Assembly: GCF_024362405.1 (NCBI RefSeq)
Contig: NZ_CP101454.1
Location: forward strand, 1,674,001-1,738,000
Reading direction: 5' to 3'
Length of the DNA: 64,000 nucleotides
Source of the DNA: Halorarius litoreus
GTDB taxonomy: Archaea; Halobacteriota; Halobacteria; Halobacteriales; Haloarculaceae
Of this stretch, positions 28,001-36,520 are shown piece after piece; positions within the stretch are counted from its first letter, which is position 1; the number at the start of each line of letters is the position of its first letter. The translations under genes were made by a program, and so were the position numbers. The notes beneath the pieces were generated by a model. The model saw only the letters and a program-made list of their open reading frames with translations. It was not told the origin of the DNA and did no database searches.

Positions 28001-28352
28001 GATCGGCTCGCAGGAGCATGCGAGCTACTACGATAGCGACGACGTGGACACGCCGCTGCTTCGGGCTCGCTATCCGGCGTTCGAGACCCACGAGGCGTTC
28101 CGCCGGTTCATCGAGACCGAGACGCCGGTCCGCCTCGGGCAGTTGGCAGCCGGCCTCGATGCCGGGCGCTTCCATCCGACGGTGCTCGACCCCGGCGATG
28201 CCGGCTGTCGCTACTGTGGCTACAGCGATGTCTGCGACGTGCGGTCGCACCGTCGCCGCGACGTGATCGAGCACATCGACGACGGCGTCGACGCGTACGT
28301 CCCGCTCGCGGCGCGTGACGCTGCCATCGAGGACGCACTGGAGGTGGAGTGA
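25062..28352 (+). CDS. AddB/RexB-like nuclease subunit with Fe-S cysteines
   Basis: 1096 residues from the ATG at 25062 (GTG at 25011 also in frame). The N-terminal part looks like a degenerate helicase without Walker A, as in RexB. The C-terminal RecB-type nuclease carries HGKIDRID (about 905) and VVRDYKTG (about 924). Cysteines at CGFKYYMQR (about 735) and CRYCGYSDVCD (about 1049) match the four-Cys Fe-S staple of AddB. It pairs with the AddA-like gene, whose ATG comes 1 nt after this stop. The complex should unwind and resect DNA ends in recombination and degrade foreign linear DNA. Confidence 0.82.
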   Translation: MPVGTLYAGPRYPALESVAFAQVAARSGSQPSSLLYLARNDHTADQSRERWRHHSRPHALDVDTFDGLVADCYEREQYAGRITHIDQPLRDRLVELAVERLTDPANPLYTTGFPAQGLCEQVEDLLSLLEFADLHSPTAIRDRLEAEGLDTQAETAQAIARAFEAARETLLDDHAAETFRAERYHHVATTATDLTELRPHIDAVVLGGFSLFSPLERQLVERIAETWPTVALLPQLTDSDDAVGVDRGAERALEAYQQLGFDREYVSPADSNHGRTTARQLYRPASATPTAAASTDLDLIQPETRPQELRHVARDIRARIADGTPAETLGIVLSAPGAYHERLVETLEQYGIPATLAIERSFGDTALGEVLSELASLSRDDPPLDAVTALVSNQLVHATDSDVQSLTRVASRLTSRRLETAYEHLPDESTAALQSLVADAQALRETALADLPAAFETLLDDLGVADAIDDLPRTPRGRTEKQAAKRLDRTLETLAMTDGYADLDRGDAVDRLERALRGVTLDADGGREDGHVLVCGLDEAAPHEFDHAYVLGLTEGQFPSNPERLAFTRPINEAHADFQQADIQQRARYHFGTLLASDASLTLSVPERDLEGDPFVEADVITELRRVTDHEPDPVTPTDTPPGAREDVQRSLARTFAHDGTDDYTPAIDRAADVGTFDAPRRERLHAGTACAAARASPDLTPYDGQLSAETVATLHGRDTREPYSPSRLETYATCGFKYYMQRVLDIEDPDEIGLEPDARVRGGFVHDVLEHYYAELQPTPGVPVSPVANRTDREAHLLDVALASLTERFDDDPTAFQREWLVQILAGLGDPEDNPYYGDDSFGDPERGLLVRYLDHEFGEVAKSTALPAWFEARVGAPRGDEVVLQTEPVQIDTPHGTVPIHGKIDRIDVVPDSSPTQLVVRDYKTGTTPSEADTLSGLAFQLPLYALLAEGVLENVETVGGSYYQVKPPRHVSHRKGLIGSQEHASYYDSDDVDTPLLRARYPAFETHEAFRRFIETETPVRLGQLAAGLDAGRFHPTVLDPGDAGCRYCGYSDVCDVRSHRRRDVIEHIDDGVDAYVPLAARDAAIEDALEVE

Positions 28353-28353
28353 G

Positions 28354-31300
28354 ATGGTCGAGTTCGACCAGTTGACCGAGGAACAGCAGGACGCTGCCGA
28401 CGCACTCGACCGGAACGTGACGCTCACGGCGGGCGCCGGCACGGGCAAGACGACGACACTCACCGCCCGGTACATGCGAATGCTCGCCAGAGGGCTCGAC
28501 AACGACGCGCCCGAGGATGCTGAGGCACCGCTCCTCCCCGAGGAAATCCTCACGACGACGTTCACCGAGCGCGCCGCGAACGAACTGAAAGCGAGCGTCC
28601 GAGAGGCGATCACTGACCGCGTCGCAGATGCCGACGCAGACACGTACGCCGAGTGGCGCGAGGTGGCTGACGGCCTCGAAGACGGCTACATCCACACGCT
28701 CCACGGGTTCTGTGCCCGATTGCTCCGTGAGCACGCCATCAGCGCGGACGCCGTCGACCCCGGGTTCGACACGCTCGACGAACGCGAGACGACGGCCCTC
28801 CTCGACGATACCGTCGCCACGCTCCTCGAGACGCACGACGACCACGAGGCCGTGCAGACGCTCGCCCGCCGCTTCGACCGGTCGGCGCTCCAGGACATCC
28901 TCACCGACCTGCTGACCGAACGGCCGGGCGGGATCGAGTGGGCCGAACGGTGGGCTGACGCCCCTCGCGACGAGTACCTCGACTTCGTCGACACCCGACT
29001 CCATCCCATCCCACCGACGCTCGCGGCGGAGCGCTTCGCCGACCCGACGTTCGTCGCGGCCGTCGACACCCTCACCAATCTGCTGGAGGCCCCGCCAGAC
29101 GCCCTCGAGACGGGTGGGCAGACCTGGACACGCGCCGTGGGCATCCTCGACCTGCTGGACGGGATCTCGCTCGCCGACGGCGAAGCGACCACGGAGAAAC
29201 GCGACCGGTTCGTCGCCCTCTGTGACCACCTCACCACGGGCAGCGGTAGCCGCTACGCCAGCTACACCGGGGCGAACGGACGCTGGAGCGGCGCCGAATC
29301 GGAGAAAGCACAGTTCGACGGGGCGATGGCTGCCATCGTCGACATCCTGGAACCAGAGGCGCATCTGGTCCCGGCATCCATGGCTGTGGACGCGAACAGC
29401 GTCCCGTTCGTGCAGGCGCTCGCTCGACTGACGCTGCTCGCGCACGACGAATACGTCGAGCAGAAGCGACGCCGCAACGTTGTCGACTTCACCGACCAGA
29501 TCGAGTTCGCTCTCGAATTCCTGCAGGACGCTCCTGACGCGCTTCGTGCCGACCTCCGCGAGCAGTTCGCGTACGTGATGGTCGACGAGTTCCAGGACAC
29601 CGACCCGCGACAGTGGGAGCTCATCGCCCACCTTACCGCCGAGGATCCAGACGCGTTCGACGCCCGGAACGTGTTCGTCGTCGGCGACACGAAACAGAGC
29701 ATCTACCGGTTCCGCAACGCGGACGTGACGCAGTTCGCCGCCACGGAACGCGAACTCGAAGCGGCCAACCCACAGGGGGATGCAGCGGCCGTCGACGACC
29801 AGCTCGCCACGAACTTCCGCACGCTGCCTGGCGTACTCGATGGCATCAACGCGCTGTTCGACGAGGTGTTCGAAGCCGACCCCGACGCACCCGACTACGA
29901 GGCGACGCCCCAGCCGCTCACGACCTATCGTGACGACCCGGAGTCGCTCGCGAGCCTGGAGTATCTGGCCGTGCCGACGGACGCCGACTACCGGGCTCGG
30001 CGGTTCGACGGCCCGTTCGGAGACGCGCAGCCCGAACACGACGCCGAACTCGAAGGCATGGCTCTCGCCGCCCGCCTCACAGCGCTGTTCGAGGAGCCCG
30101 CACAGATCTACGACGAAGCGTCGGACCTCGACGACCCGGAGGCCCGCCCGGTCGAGCCCGAGGATGTCGCCATCCTCCTCCGAAGTCGGACCCACCTCAA
30201 GCAGTACGAGCGAGCCCTCGAGGACGCGGAGATCCCGTTCACGGTCGCCTCTGGGCTCGGCTTCTTCGACACGCCGGAGGTCACCGCGCTCGTGAACCTG
30301 CTTCGAGCGCTCGCCGACCCCGGCGACGAGCGAGCGCTGTACGGCGCGTTGCGCTCGCCGCTGTTCGGGCTGACGGACGACACGCTCGCCCGTCTCAACC
30401 ACGAGTCCGACTCGCTGTGGGCGGCCCTCGGTACTGCGGACGACGCAGAACTCCAGGCGGTCCACGACCGTCTCGTCGAGTGGCGCGAACAAGTCGGGCT
30501 CGGTGACGGGACGGAGCCGCAACTCGACGGCTCGTGGGCTGCGTTCCTGACGCAGGTTATCGACGACACCGGCTACCTCACCAGCGTGAGTGTGGACGAA
30601 CGCGGTCGGCAAGCGGTCGCGAACGTCGAGAAGTTCCGCGAACTGCTCCGTGGCTATAGCGACGACGGCGTCACCAGTCTGCCCACGCTCGTCCGCCGAC
30701 TCGACCGCCAACAGGACCTCGGTGACCGGGAGGGTGAGGCGACCATCCAGGGAGGGGGTGCGGGCGTCAAACTCCTCACCGTCCACGACGCGAAGGGACT
30801 GGAGTTCCCGGTCGTCGTCGTTCCGGGCATCAGCAAGGGGTTCAACATGCGTGCCGCGGTCGGGAGTGGCCGCGTCGAGTTCGAGGACATCGGTGACGAC
30901 GAGTACGCAATCGGCCTGAAGGCGCCCGCCCCGGACGACCCGTTCGACGACGCCACGACGGTCGCTCGCGAGGCATTGAAGGACCAACGTCGAGCCGAGG
31001 AGCGTGCCGAGGAGAAGCGCGTCCTCTACGTCGCCTGCACGCGAGCCCGTGATCGGCTCCTGCTCACCGGGCTCCACGACCTCGATGGCGACGACCTGAC
31101 CGAGATCGACGCTGCCAATCCGGACGAGGCATCGAGTTGGCGTGACTGGGTGCAGCCACAGCTCCTGCCCGACGACGTGCTGGACGCTCTCGAGACGCAG
31201 CCGGCAACCACAACCCAACTTGGGGGTGGCGACATCACGGTCACGCTTCCGACCCCGGCGGCTGACTGGCGCGACCATGGCGAGCCAGCGGAGCCCCGGG

Positions 31301-32049
31301 TCGAGCGCTCGGCAACGCCCGCTCGCCCGGCGCGCCAGTTCCGCCTCTCGCCGACGGCCCTCGCATCCCTGTTCGACGGTCACGGCTCGTTGCAACTCGA
31401 CGAGCGGACGAACACGGTCTACTTCGACAGCGACGACGACCACGGGGGCGAACTGACTGCCGAGACGGCGACCGAGTCTCTCGCGCCGACCGTGTTTGGC
31501 GAGCTCGTTCACCGACTCTGTGAACTTCGCCCCCCCGAGGAGCACTGGGACGACGTCGTCGAACAGACCCTCGCAGCGGAGGATGTGGAGGGGCCGTTGG
31601 ACGGGGCAGACCAGACACGGGTTCGTGAGCACGCCGAACGGGCGATGGACTACGTCGATGCGCGCCACGCCGACTGCGACGTCGAGTACACGTACGACGA
31701 ACTGTACGTCACCGCCGAGTTCGACGACGGCGAGGTGTCGGGACTCATCGACCACCTCATCTCGACACCCGATGCGTACCACATCATCGACTACAAGACG
31801 AACGATATCACCTCGAGCGAGGTCACAGCGAAAGCCGACTACTATCGGACACAGATGGCTGCATACGCCGTTGCTCTCCAGCAGAACGAGCCCGACAAGA
31901 CGGTGACGGCGACCCTCTACTTCACGACGCCTGGCGAACCGTATCAGTTCGAGTGGCCACCCGAGGAGCTGTCCGCCCTCGCGTCCGAGTTACGGGGAGC
32001 CCTCGAACCGCACCTCGACGACCTCGCATCGCTTCCGGACGACGAGTGA
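28354..32049 (+). CDS. AddA-like UvrD-family helicase-nuclease
   Basis: 1231 residues. Superfamily 1A motifs are clear: TAGAGTGKTTTLTARYM (motif I, about 26-42), TTTFTERAANELK (Ia), VDEFQDTDPRQWELIAHL (II, about 410), VVGDTKQSIYRFRNAD (III), LLTVHDAKGLEFPVVVVPG (V) and RVLYVACTRARDRL (VI). The C-terminal nuclease has SGLIDHLI and HIIDYKTND (about 1130-1150), giving an AddA-type helicase plus nuclease. Length matches AddA (about 1200). It forms an operon with the AddB-like gene. A house-keeping repair role is likely, with secondary anti-phage activity. Confidence 0.88.
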   Translation: MVEFDQLTEEQQDAADALDRNVTLTAGAGTGKTTTLTARYMRMLARGLDNDAPEDAEAPLLPEEILTTTFTERAANELKASVREAITDRVADADADTYAEWREVADGLEDGYIHTLHGFCARLLREHAISADAVDPGFDTLDERETTALLDDTVATLLETHDDHEAVQTLARRFDRSALQDILTDLLTERPGGIEWAERWADAPRDEYLDFVDTRLHPIPPTLAAERFADPTFVAAVDTLTNLLEAPPDALETGGQTWTRAVGILDLLDGISLADGEATTEKRDRFVALCDHLTTGSGSRYASYTGANGRWSGAESEKAQFDGAMAAIVDILEPEAHLVPASMAVDANSVPFVQALARLTLLAHDEYVEQKRRRNVVDFTDQIEFALEFLQDAPDALRADLREQFAYVMVDEFQDTDPRQWELIAHLTAEDPDAFDARNVFVVGDTKQSIYRFRNADVTQFAATERELEAANPQGDAAAVDDQLATNFRTLPGVLDGINALFDEVFEADPDAPDYEATPQPLTTYRDDPESLASLEYLAVPTDADYRARRFDGPFGDAQPEHDAELEGMALAARLTALFEEPAQIYDEASDLDDPEARPVEPEDVAILLRSRTHLKQYERALEDAEIPFTVASGLGFFDTPEVTALVNLLRALADPGDERALYGALRSPLFGLTDDTLARLNHESDSLWAALGTADDAELQAVHDRLVEWREQVGLGDGTEPQLDGSWAAFLTQVIDDTGYLTSVSVDERGRQAVANVEKFRELLRGYSDDGVTSLPTLVRRLDRQQDLGDREGEATIQGGGAGVKLLTVHDAKGLEFPVVVVPGISKGFNMRAAVGSGRVEFEDIGDDEYAIGLKAPAPDDPFDDATTVAREALKDQRRAEERAEEKRVLYVACTRARDRLLLTGLHDLDGDDLTEIDAANPDEASSWRDWVQPQLLPDDVLDALETQPATTTQLGGGDITVTLPTPAADWRDHGEPAEPRVERSATPARPARQFRLSPTALASLFDGHGSLQLDERTNTVYFDSDDDHGGELTAETATESLAPTVFGELVHRLCELRPPEEHWDDVVEQTLAAEDVEGPLDGADQTRVREHAERAMDYVDARHADCDVEYTYDELYVTAEFDDGEVSGLIDHLISTPDAYHIIDYKTNDITSSEVTAKADYYRTQMAAYAVALQQNEPDKTVTATLYFTTPGEPYQFEWPPEELSALASELRGALEPHLDDLASLPDDE

Positions 32050-32079
32050 CCTCCGACAAATACGGCTGATGTCGCCCGG

Positions 32080-33123
32080 TTACGCGGCGTCGAACGCCTC
32101 GACGATCGTTTTGTCCCGCTCCAGCAGCGGTTCGATCTTCGGGCTCCGCGCCTCGACGACGAGTTCCTCACCCTGCCAGTGTCGCCCGTCCTTACCGTTC
32201 CAGACGCCATAGATCGTCACGCCCGGCAGCCGCAGCACGCCGAAGCGAACGGCCAGATAGTACAGCAGGTCGCCGAGCTCGTCCCACGTCGCGGTTGCCG
32301 ACCGGGGAAGCGACCGCGGGAAATCGACGTGGTGGGCCAGCACCCCCACCTCCTCGGCGAGGTCGATGAATCCGAAGTCGTTGCTGAACAGCATCACGTC
32401 TTTTCGACTCTCGGCGTCGAACCGTCGATACCCCTCGACGATGGCTTCGTCGCCGGTCTCACAGTCGACGCGGTCGACGTTCCGGTCGGCCATGAGCCGT
32501 CGGTACTCGTACAGGCCGAGGAACCCCTCCCGATTGGCTCCGGCTGGCTGGTTGTCGAGTCGCTCGAACTCCTCGCCGAACGCTGCAACGAGCGACGCCG
32601 TCTGGTACTGTTTGTAGTGCCAGTCGAGCTCCTCTTTGACGCCTGTCGCAAGCGCATAGCCGTTCGTCGGCGCTCGACCAGCGTCGTCTCGTGGGCCGTC
32701 TCGGTGATCGATGCCGAGGACGTCGCCCATCCGCCACGGCATGATGTTTGCATCCAGTCCGGCAACCAGTGGTGGATGTCCCGCTTCGAGGTCTCGATAG
32801 CCGTGTCGCCGCACGAACCGCTCGACGTCGTCGCGGTTCTGCAGTTCGAGAACGCCGCTTGCGACGAGACACCGGACGTACGTACTGTCGTCTGGAAGGT
32901 CGTCGAAGGCGTCGGCGCCGTGGCGCTGCTCCGTGGCCTGCCGCGTTGCATCGTACTCGGCAAGCGACTGACTGAATCTGACGGGGCTGTCGAACGGCCC
33001 ATCGAGGTCGAACCGGAGGAGTTCACCGACGTCCTGGCACGGGTGCTCGACCGTGACGCGGCGCTTGTCAGTCTCGTACAGCGCGTTCAACAACACTGTC
33101 AGATGTCGCCGCGAGAGGATCAC
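32080..33123 (-). CDS. PIN-like nuclease, effector partner of the CARF protein
   Basis: 347 residues. An N-terminal region of ~125 residues of unknown fold is followed by a PIN-like domain: VAGLDANIMPWRMG (first acidic residue), VKEELDWHY (second), DVMLFSNDFGFIDLAEEVGV (third), then a C-terminal segment with DELGDLLYYLAVRFG. PIN domains cut RNA or flaps using such acidic clusters. The ATG overlaps the stop of the CARF gene by 4 nt (33120-33123), so the two are coupled. CARF-PIN combinations are described among CARF effectors, and here the domains are on separate proteins. The PIN call rests on motif spacing. Confidence 0.6.
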   Translation of the reverse strand: MILSRRHLTVLLNALYETDKRRVTVEHPCQDVGELLRFDLDGPFDSPVRFSQSLAEYDATRQATEQRHGADAFDDLPDDSTYVRCLVASGVLELQNRDDVERFVRRHGYRDLEAGHPPLVAGLDANIMPWRMGDVLGIDHRDGPRDDAGRAPTNGYALATGVKEELDWHYKQYQTASLVAAFGEEFERLDNQPAGANREGFLGLYEYRRLMADRNVDRVDCETGDEAIVEGYRRFDAESRKDVMLFSNDFGFIDLAEEVGVLAHHVDFPRSLPRSATATWDELGDLLYYLAVRFGVLRLPGVTIYGVWNGKDGRHWQGEELVVEARSPKIEPLLERDKTIVEAFDAA

Positions 33124-33596
33124 GCGAACACCTCGGTGAAGTCGTACAGGGTCGTCCCGCTCCGGGGCAAGTCGGCGTAGACCCGGCCGAACAACCGCCC
33201 GGAGTGAACGTGGAGATAGGCGACCCGGTCTGCGCCGAACTGAATGCCGGCCTGGAACGCAATTGCGGACATGAACTTGCGGCCGGGTGTGATATCGACC
33301 ACGACCTCGCCGCCGTCTGCACGGGCGGCTTCGATGGCGGCCCGGAAGTGGTCGACGACGGCCTGGAAATCCGTCTCGCTATCGAGCTCTGTTCGCTGAA
33401 TGTCCGGTGTCTCTCCACTGTGGGCCTCGATGATGGTCGCTGCGAGGGAGGCGATGCGGTCCAGTTGGTCTGCAACCCCTGGATTGCCGAGCAGGAAGAC
33501 ACGGTCGGGCTCGTATCCCCACTCTGTGCACGCGGCGGCGAGTGGGTTGACCACTGCCTCCGGATTGGTGCTCCCCGTGGTCACCCAGTAACGCAT
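33120..33596 (-). CDS. CARF-domain protein (cyclic-oligoadenylate-type sensor)
   Basis: 158 residues, essentially one CARF (Rossmann-like) domain. The N-terminal strand-loop YWVTTGSTNPEAVVNPLA matches the ligand-loop start of CARF proteins. The signature VVVDITPGRKFMSAIAFQ (about 93-110) matches the D-[IV]-T-x-G-x-K-x-M motif. CARF domains bind cyclic oligoadenylates or nucleotides and switch on fused or partner nucleases, normally in type III CRISPR systems. No cas gene or repeat array is in the window. It is the first gene of a two-gene operon with the PIN-like nuclease. Confidence 0.72.
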   Translation of the reverse strand: MRYWVTTGSTNPEAVVNPLAAACTEWGYEPDRVFLLGNPGVADQLDRIASLAATIIEAHSGETPDIQRTELDSETDFQAVVDHFRAAIEAARADGGEVVVDITPGRKFMSAIAFQAGIQFGADRVAYLHVHSGRLFGRVYADLPRSGTTLYDFTEVFA

Positions 33597-33604
33597 CGTG
33601 TTTC

Positions 33605-33641
33605 TACTGTATCACAAATGGTGTTAACTGTTCGTACAGTA
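33605..33641 (-). promoter_or_regulatory. CARF-PIN operon promoter with inverted-repeat operator
   Basis: TACTGTA (33605-33611) and TACAGTA (33635-33641) form a 7-bp perfect inverted repeat. An inner ACTGT (33627-33631) faces the ACAGT of the second arm across TCGT. AGTTAAC (minus strand, about 33625-33631), a TATA-like box about 29 nt before the ATG at 33596, lies between the arms. A repressor covering these sites would block the promoter. Confidence 0.5.
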
Positions 33642-33796
33642 TCCTGCTCCTTCCAGCGGCCCAAAACGCTCGGCGTGGCGCTGACGTTCGCCAACACTGC
33701 GCTCCCCCAGCTCCTCGGTACCGAACCTGAAGAGGGCATCCACCGCGACCAACTCCGGCTCGACCACTTCTGACGACGGCCGCCGTCAGAGGTCGG

Positions 33797-36520
33797 CTAC
33801 GCCCGGTCGAGGAACTCGATGGTCCCCGCCGAGCCGTCGATGCGGATGCGCTCGCCCGTTTGAATCTCGGTCGTCGCCCCCGACACCGCGGCGACGGCGG
33901 GAATCCCGTACTCGCGAGCCACGAGCGCCCCGTGGGTCATCCGGCCGCCGACCTCCATCACCAGTCCCGCCGCGTTCAGGAACAGCGGGGTCCATCCGGG
34001 ATCGGTCGCAGGGGCGACGAGGATTTCGCCGCGTTCGAGCGACTCGCCGCCGGGGTCACGAATCACGCGGGCGACTCCCTCGACGACGCCCGAGGAGACG
34101 GCCGTCCCCGTGAGCACGTTTCCAGACACGGCAGCCGCCCCGGTCAGGGCCTCACCCTCGCTGGTGACGAGCGGCGGTGGCGTCATCGCCACCTCGCGGT
34201 CGTAGCGCCGTCGCCGTGCCGCGATGTCGACGGTGAGTTCGTCCCCTGTTTCCAGCGCGTCGAGCAACTCCTCGCGGTGGAGGAACCACACGTCCTCGGC
34301 CCGAGCGAGCCGGCCGTTGGCAGCGAGTTCTTCCCCCGCGTCGGCGAGCACGTCGTGGGCAGCCGCGAAGACGTGGGCGATGCCCTGCTTCGGGTACTCG
34401 CGGAGCTGGAGGCCGCCGCGATAGGTGGCGATGAGTCGCCGGACGAGCACCTGTCGAACCGGCCCGAGTAGCCCGCGTCCCGCCTCGACTTCGAGGCGAT
34501 TCGCTGCGGCTTCGGCCTCGCGCTCCAGCCGCTGGAGGTGGTCGCGGTGCGCTCCGGGGGCGTCGTCGGCGAGGTTGCTTCGGACCGTCTGGAGCAGCGT
34601 CGCGGGGTCGTCCCGCCAGCGCGGCCGACTGATGTCGATTTCACCGCTCGCGCGGTGCCCGAAGTCGTCGAGGTAGTCGTCGAGCGCGTGCAGGAAGGCG
34701 TCGCCCCCGTCGACGCCATCGAGGTCGGCGACCGACGCCTCCTCCCGGAGCGCCGCCCGGACCTCGGGGTGGGCCCGGGCCACGTCCGCGAGGTCGCCGA
34801 GCCGCTGGTTCATCTGCGTGACGAGTTCGTACTCGAACCCCTTGCCCACCGTGTCGAGGTCGTCGGCCGCATCCGGACACAGTCGGTCGAGGAGTCGTTT
34901 AGCGACGACACTGGAGAGCAACAGCCCGCCGAACCGCGCCAGGAGGTCGGTCAGCACGATGGAGAAGTCGACGCGCTCGAACACCGCCCGCGTCCGTCCG
35001 GCCACGGTGTCGGGGGCACGGAGCCGGGTCGCCTTCTGCTGGCCCCACGTCTCGACCCACGCCCGCTCTCGCTCGGGGTCCGCCGGCCCCACGACGAGCG
35101 CTTCGGCGGTTCGACGGAGTACGCGCGGCACGACGCCCGTGACCACCGGCGCCATGCGTCGGAGCGCCCGCCCAAGTGCGACTGCCTCTCCCAGTCGGCT
35201 CCGTGCGGGGAACGCGGATGGCCGTCGGTCGAGGAGGTCCCGGAGGCCGTCCGACGCGGGTTCGTTGACGGCCGCGAGCCGCCCCGGGAGGATCCGTCGA
35301 AGGGGAGCGAGCCGGAGCAGAGGCGTCATGTCCGCGTAGATGCGCCCGCCCGCGTGGGACATCCACTGCATTCGAGCTCCGTCGGCGCGAAGGACGGTCC
35401 CGCTGCGCTCCATGAACTCGCGCCAGAAGTCGACGACAAGCGGCGGGAGCGCAGCCGGCATCGCCTGCACGTGGCCGAAGCTCAGGTAGACGTGGAGGTC
35501 GTCGTCGGTCGGCCGGGGCTCGGGTAGCGGGAACAGCGACGTGATGGGCCGGGACTGCAGGAGGACGAACGCGCCGCTGTGCAGCTCCGCCGCACGGCTC
35601 GAGGCGTCTGCAGACGCCTCGCTATCCACGAGTGCCCACTCGATGTCCTGTGGCCCATCCAACAGCGTCTCGACCCGGTCGCCGAGGTCGACGAGCGTTC
35701 GGAGCTGGGCATCCGAGAGTGCGCGTTCCCTGCGGCGTTCGGTGGCGACCTCGATCGTTTCGGTGCCGCCTGTCGTCGCCGCCTGCCGGACGCGACGCTT
35801 CTCGCCGACCGCGTACTCGAGTATCTCGCCCGAGCGTCGGTCGACACGGGCGTTGTCGGGTGAGACGTCCCCGGCGACGACCGTGTCGCCGAGGCCGAAG
35901 TTGGCGTCGATCGACGCGACGTGGCGGTTCCCCGAGACGGGGTCGGCGGTGAACAGCACGCCGGCGGCCTCGGGGTCGACCATCACCTGGACGACCACGG
36001 CCATCGCCACCTCGCCGTGGGGGACGCCGTTCCTGAGCCGATAGGTCACGGCACGGTCGGTGAACAGGCTCGCGAGGCAGTCGCGAACCCGGTCGATAAC
36101 GTCGAGTTCGTCGACACCGAGGAACGTCTCGTGCTGCCCGGCGAACGACGCGGTGGGCAGGTCCTCGGCGGTCGCGCTCGACCGGACGGCGTACGCGTCT
36201 GCATCGAGTGCTTCCAGTGCCGCGGCGAGTTCCTCCCGCGCTGTCTCCGGTAGCTCCCGGTCTCGGAGCATCGCCCGGACCGCCGCGCTCTGGTCGGCGA
36301 TCTCGTTGGCTGCCGTCGGGTCGAGTCCCTCCAGCGCCTCGATCGCCGTCCGAAGCTCCGGCGTGTCCACGAGCGCCTCGTACACGGCGGTCGTCACACA
36401 GACGCCCGGCGGGACGGGGAGGTCGGCGGCGGTGAGTCGGGCGAGTGACGCGCCCTTCCCGCCCGTCACCCCGAGGTCCCGCGCTGTTTCTTCCGCGAGT
36501 GAGACGACGTACTGGGACAT
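33797..36520 (-). CDS. PEP-synthase/rifampin-phosphotransferase-like protein
   Basis: 907 residues from the ATG at 36520; the longer frame to 36682 is Arg-rich and rejected. The N-terminal ATP-grasp half has GGKGASLARLTAADLPVPPG (about 18-37) and VRSSATAEDLPTASFAGQHE. The C-terminal swivelling phosphohistidine domain has GGRMTHGALVAREYGIPAV, the His being near residue 863. Between them (about 380-780) is a long helical domain unlike the TIM barrel of PEP synthase. This order (ATP-binding, substrate, His domain) is that of rifampin phosphotransferase and related dikinases, about 870 residues. Phosphoryl transfer from ATP to an unknown small molecule is likely; annotation as PEP synthase should be treated with care. 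It is monocistronic. Confidence 0.72.
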   Translation of the reverse strand: MSQYVVSLAEETARDLGVTGGKGASLARLTAADLPVPPGVCVTTAVYEALVDTPELRTAIEALEGLDPTAANEIADQSAAVRAMLRDRELPETAREELAAALEALDADAYAVRSSATAEDLPTASFAGQHETFLGVDELDVIDRVRDCLASLFTDRAVTYRLRNGVPHGEVAMAVVVQVMVDPEAAGVLFTADPVSGNRHVASIDANFGLGDTVVAGDVSPDNARVDRRSGEILEYAVGEKRRVRQAATTGGTETIEVATERRRERALSDAQLRTLVDLGDRVETLLDGPQDIEWALVDSEASADASSRAAELHSGAFVLLQSRPITSLFPLPEPRPTDDDLHVYLSFGHVQAMPAALPPLVVDFWREFMERSGTVLRADGARMQWMSHAGGRIYADMTPLLRLAPLRRILPGRLAAVNEPASDGLRDLLDRRPSAFPARSRLGEAVALGRALRRMAPVVTGVVPRVLRRTAEALVVGPADPERERAWVETWGQQKATRLRAPDTVAGRTRAVFERVDFSIVLTDLLARFGGLLLSSVVAKRLLDRLCPDAADDLDTVGKGFEYELVTQMNQRLGDLADVARAHPEVRAALREEASVADLDGVDGGDAFLHALDDYLDDFGHRASGEIDISRPRWRDDPATLLQTVRSNLADDAPGAHRDHLQRLEREAEAAANRLEVEAGRGLLGPVRQVLVRRLIATYRGGLQLREYPKQGIAHVFAAAHDVLADAGEELAANGRLARAEDVWFLHREELLDALETGDELTVDIAARRRRYDREVAMTPPPLVTSEGEALTGAAAVSGNVLTGTAVSSGVVEGVARVIRDPGGESLERGEILVAPATDPGWTPLFLNAAGLVMEVGGRMTHGALVAREYGIPAVAAVSGATTEIQTGERIRIDGSAGTIEFLDRA

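Noticed and set aside
28108..31782. 1224-codon open frame opposite the AddA-like gene
   Set aside because: The + strand gene carries all helicase motifs; the reverse frame is a GC-bias shadow. The same holds for other long reverse frames, for example 46128-48197 opposite dabA.
33618..33773. 51-codon frame on the + strand ending at 33773
   Set aside because: It overlaps the CARF-PIN promoter region, has no recognisable motif and could be a remnant. Too weak to call.
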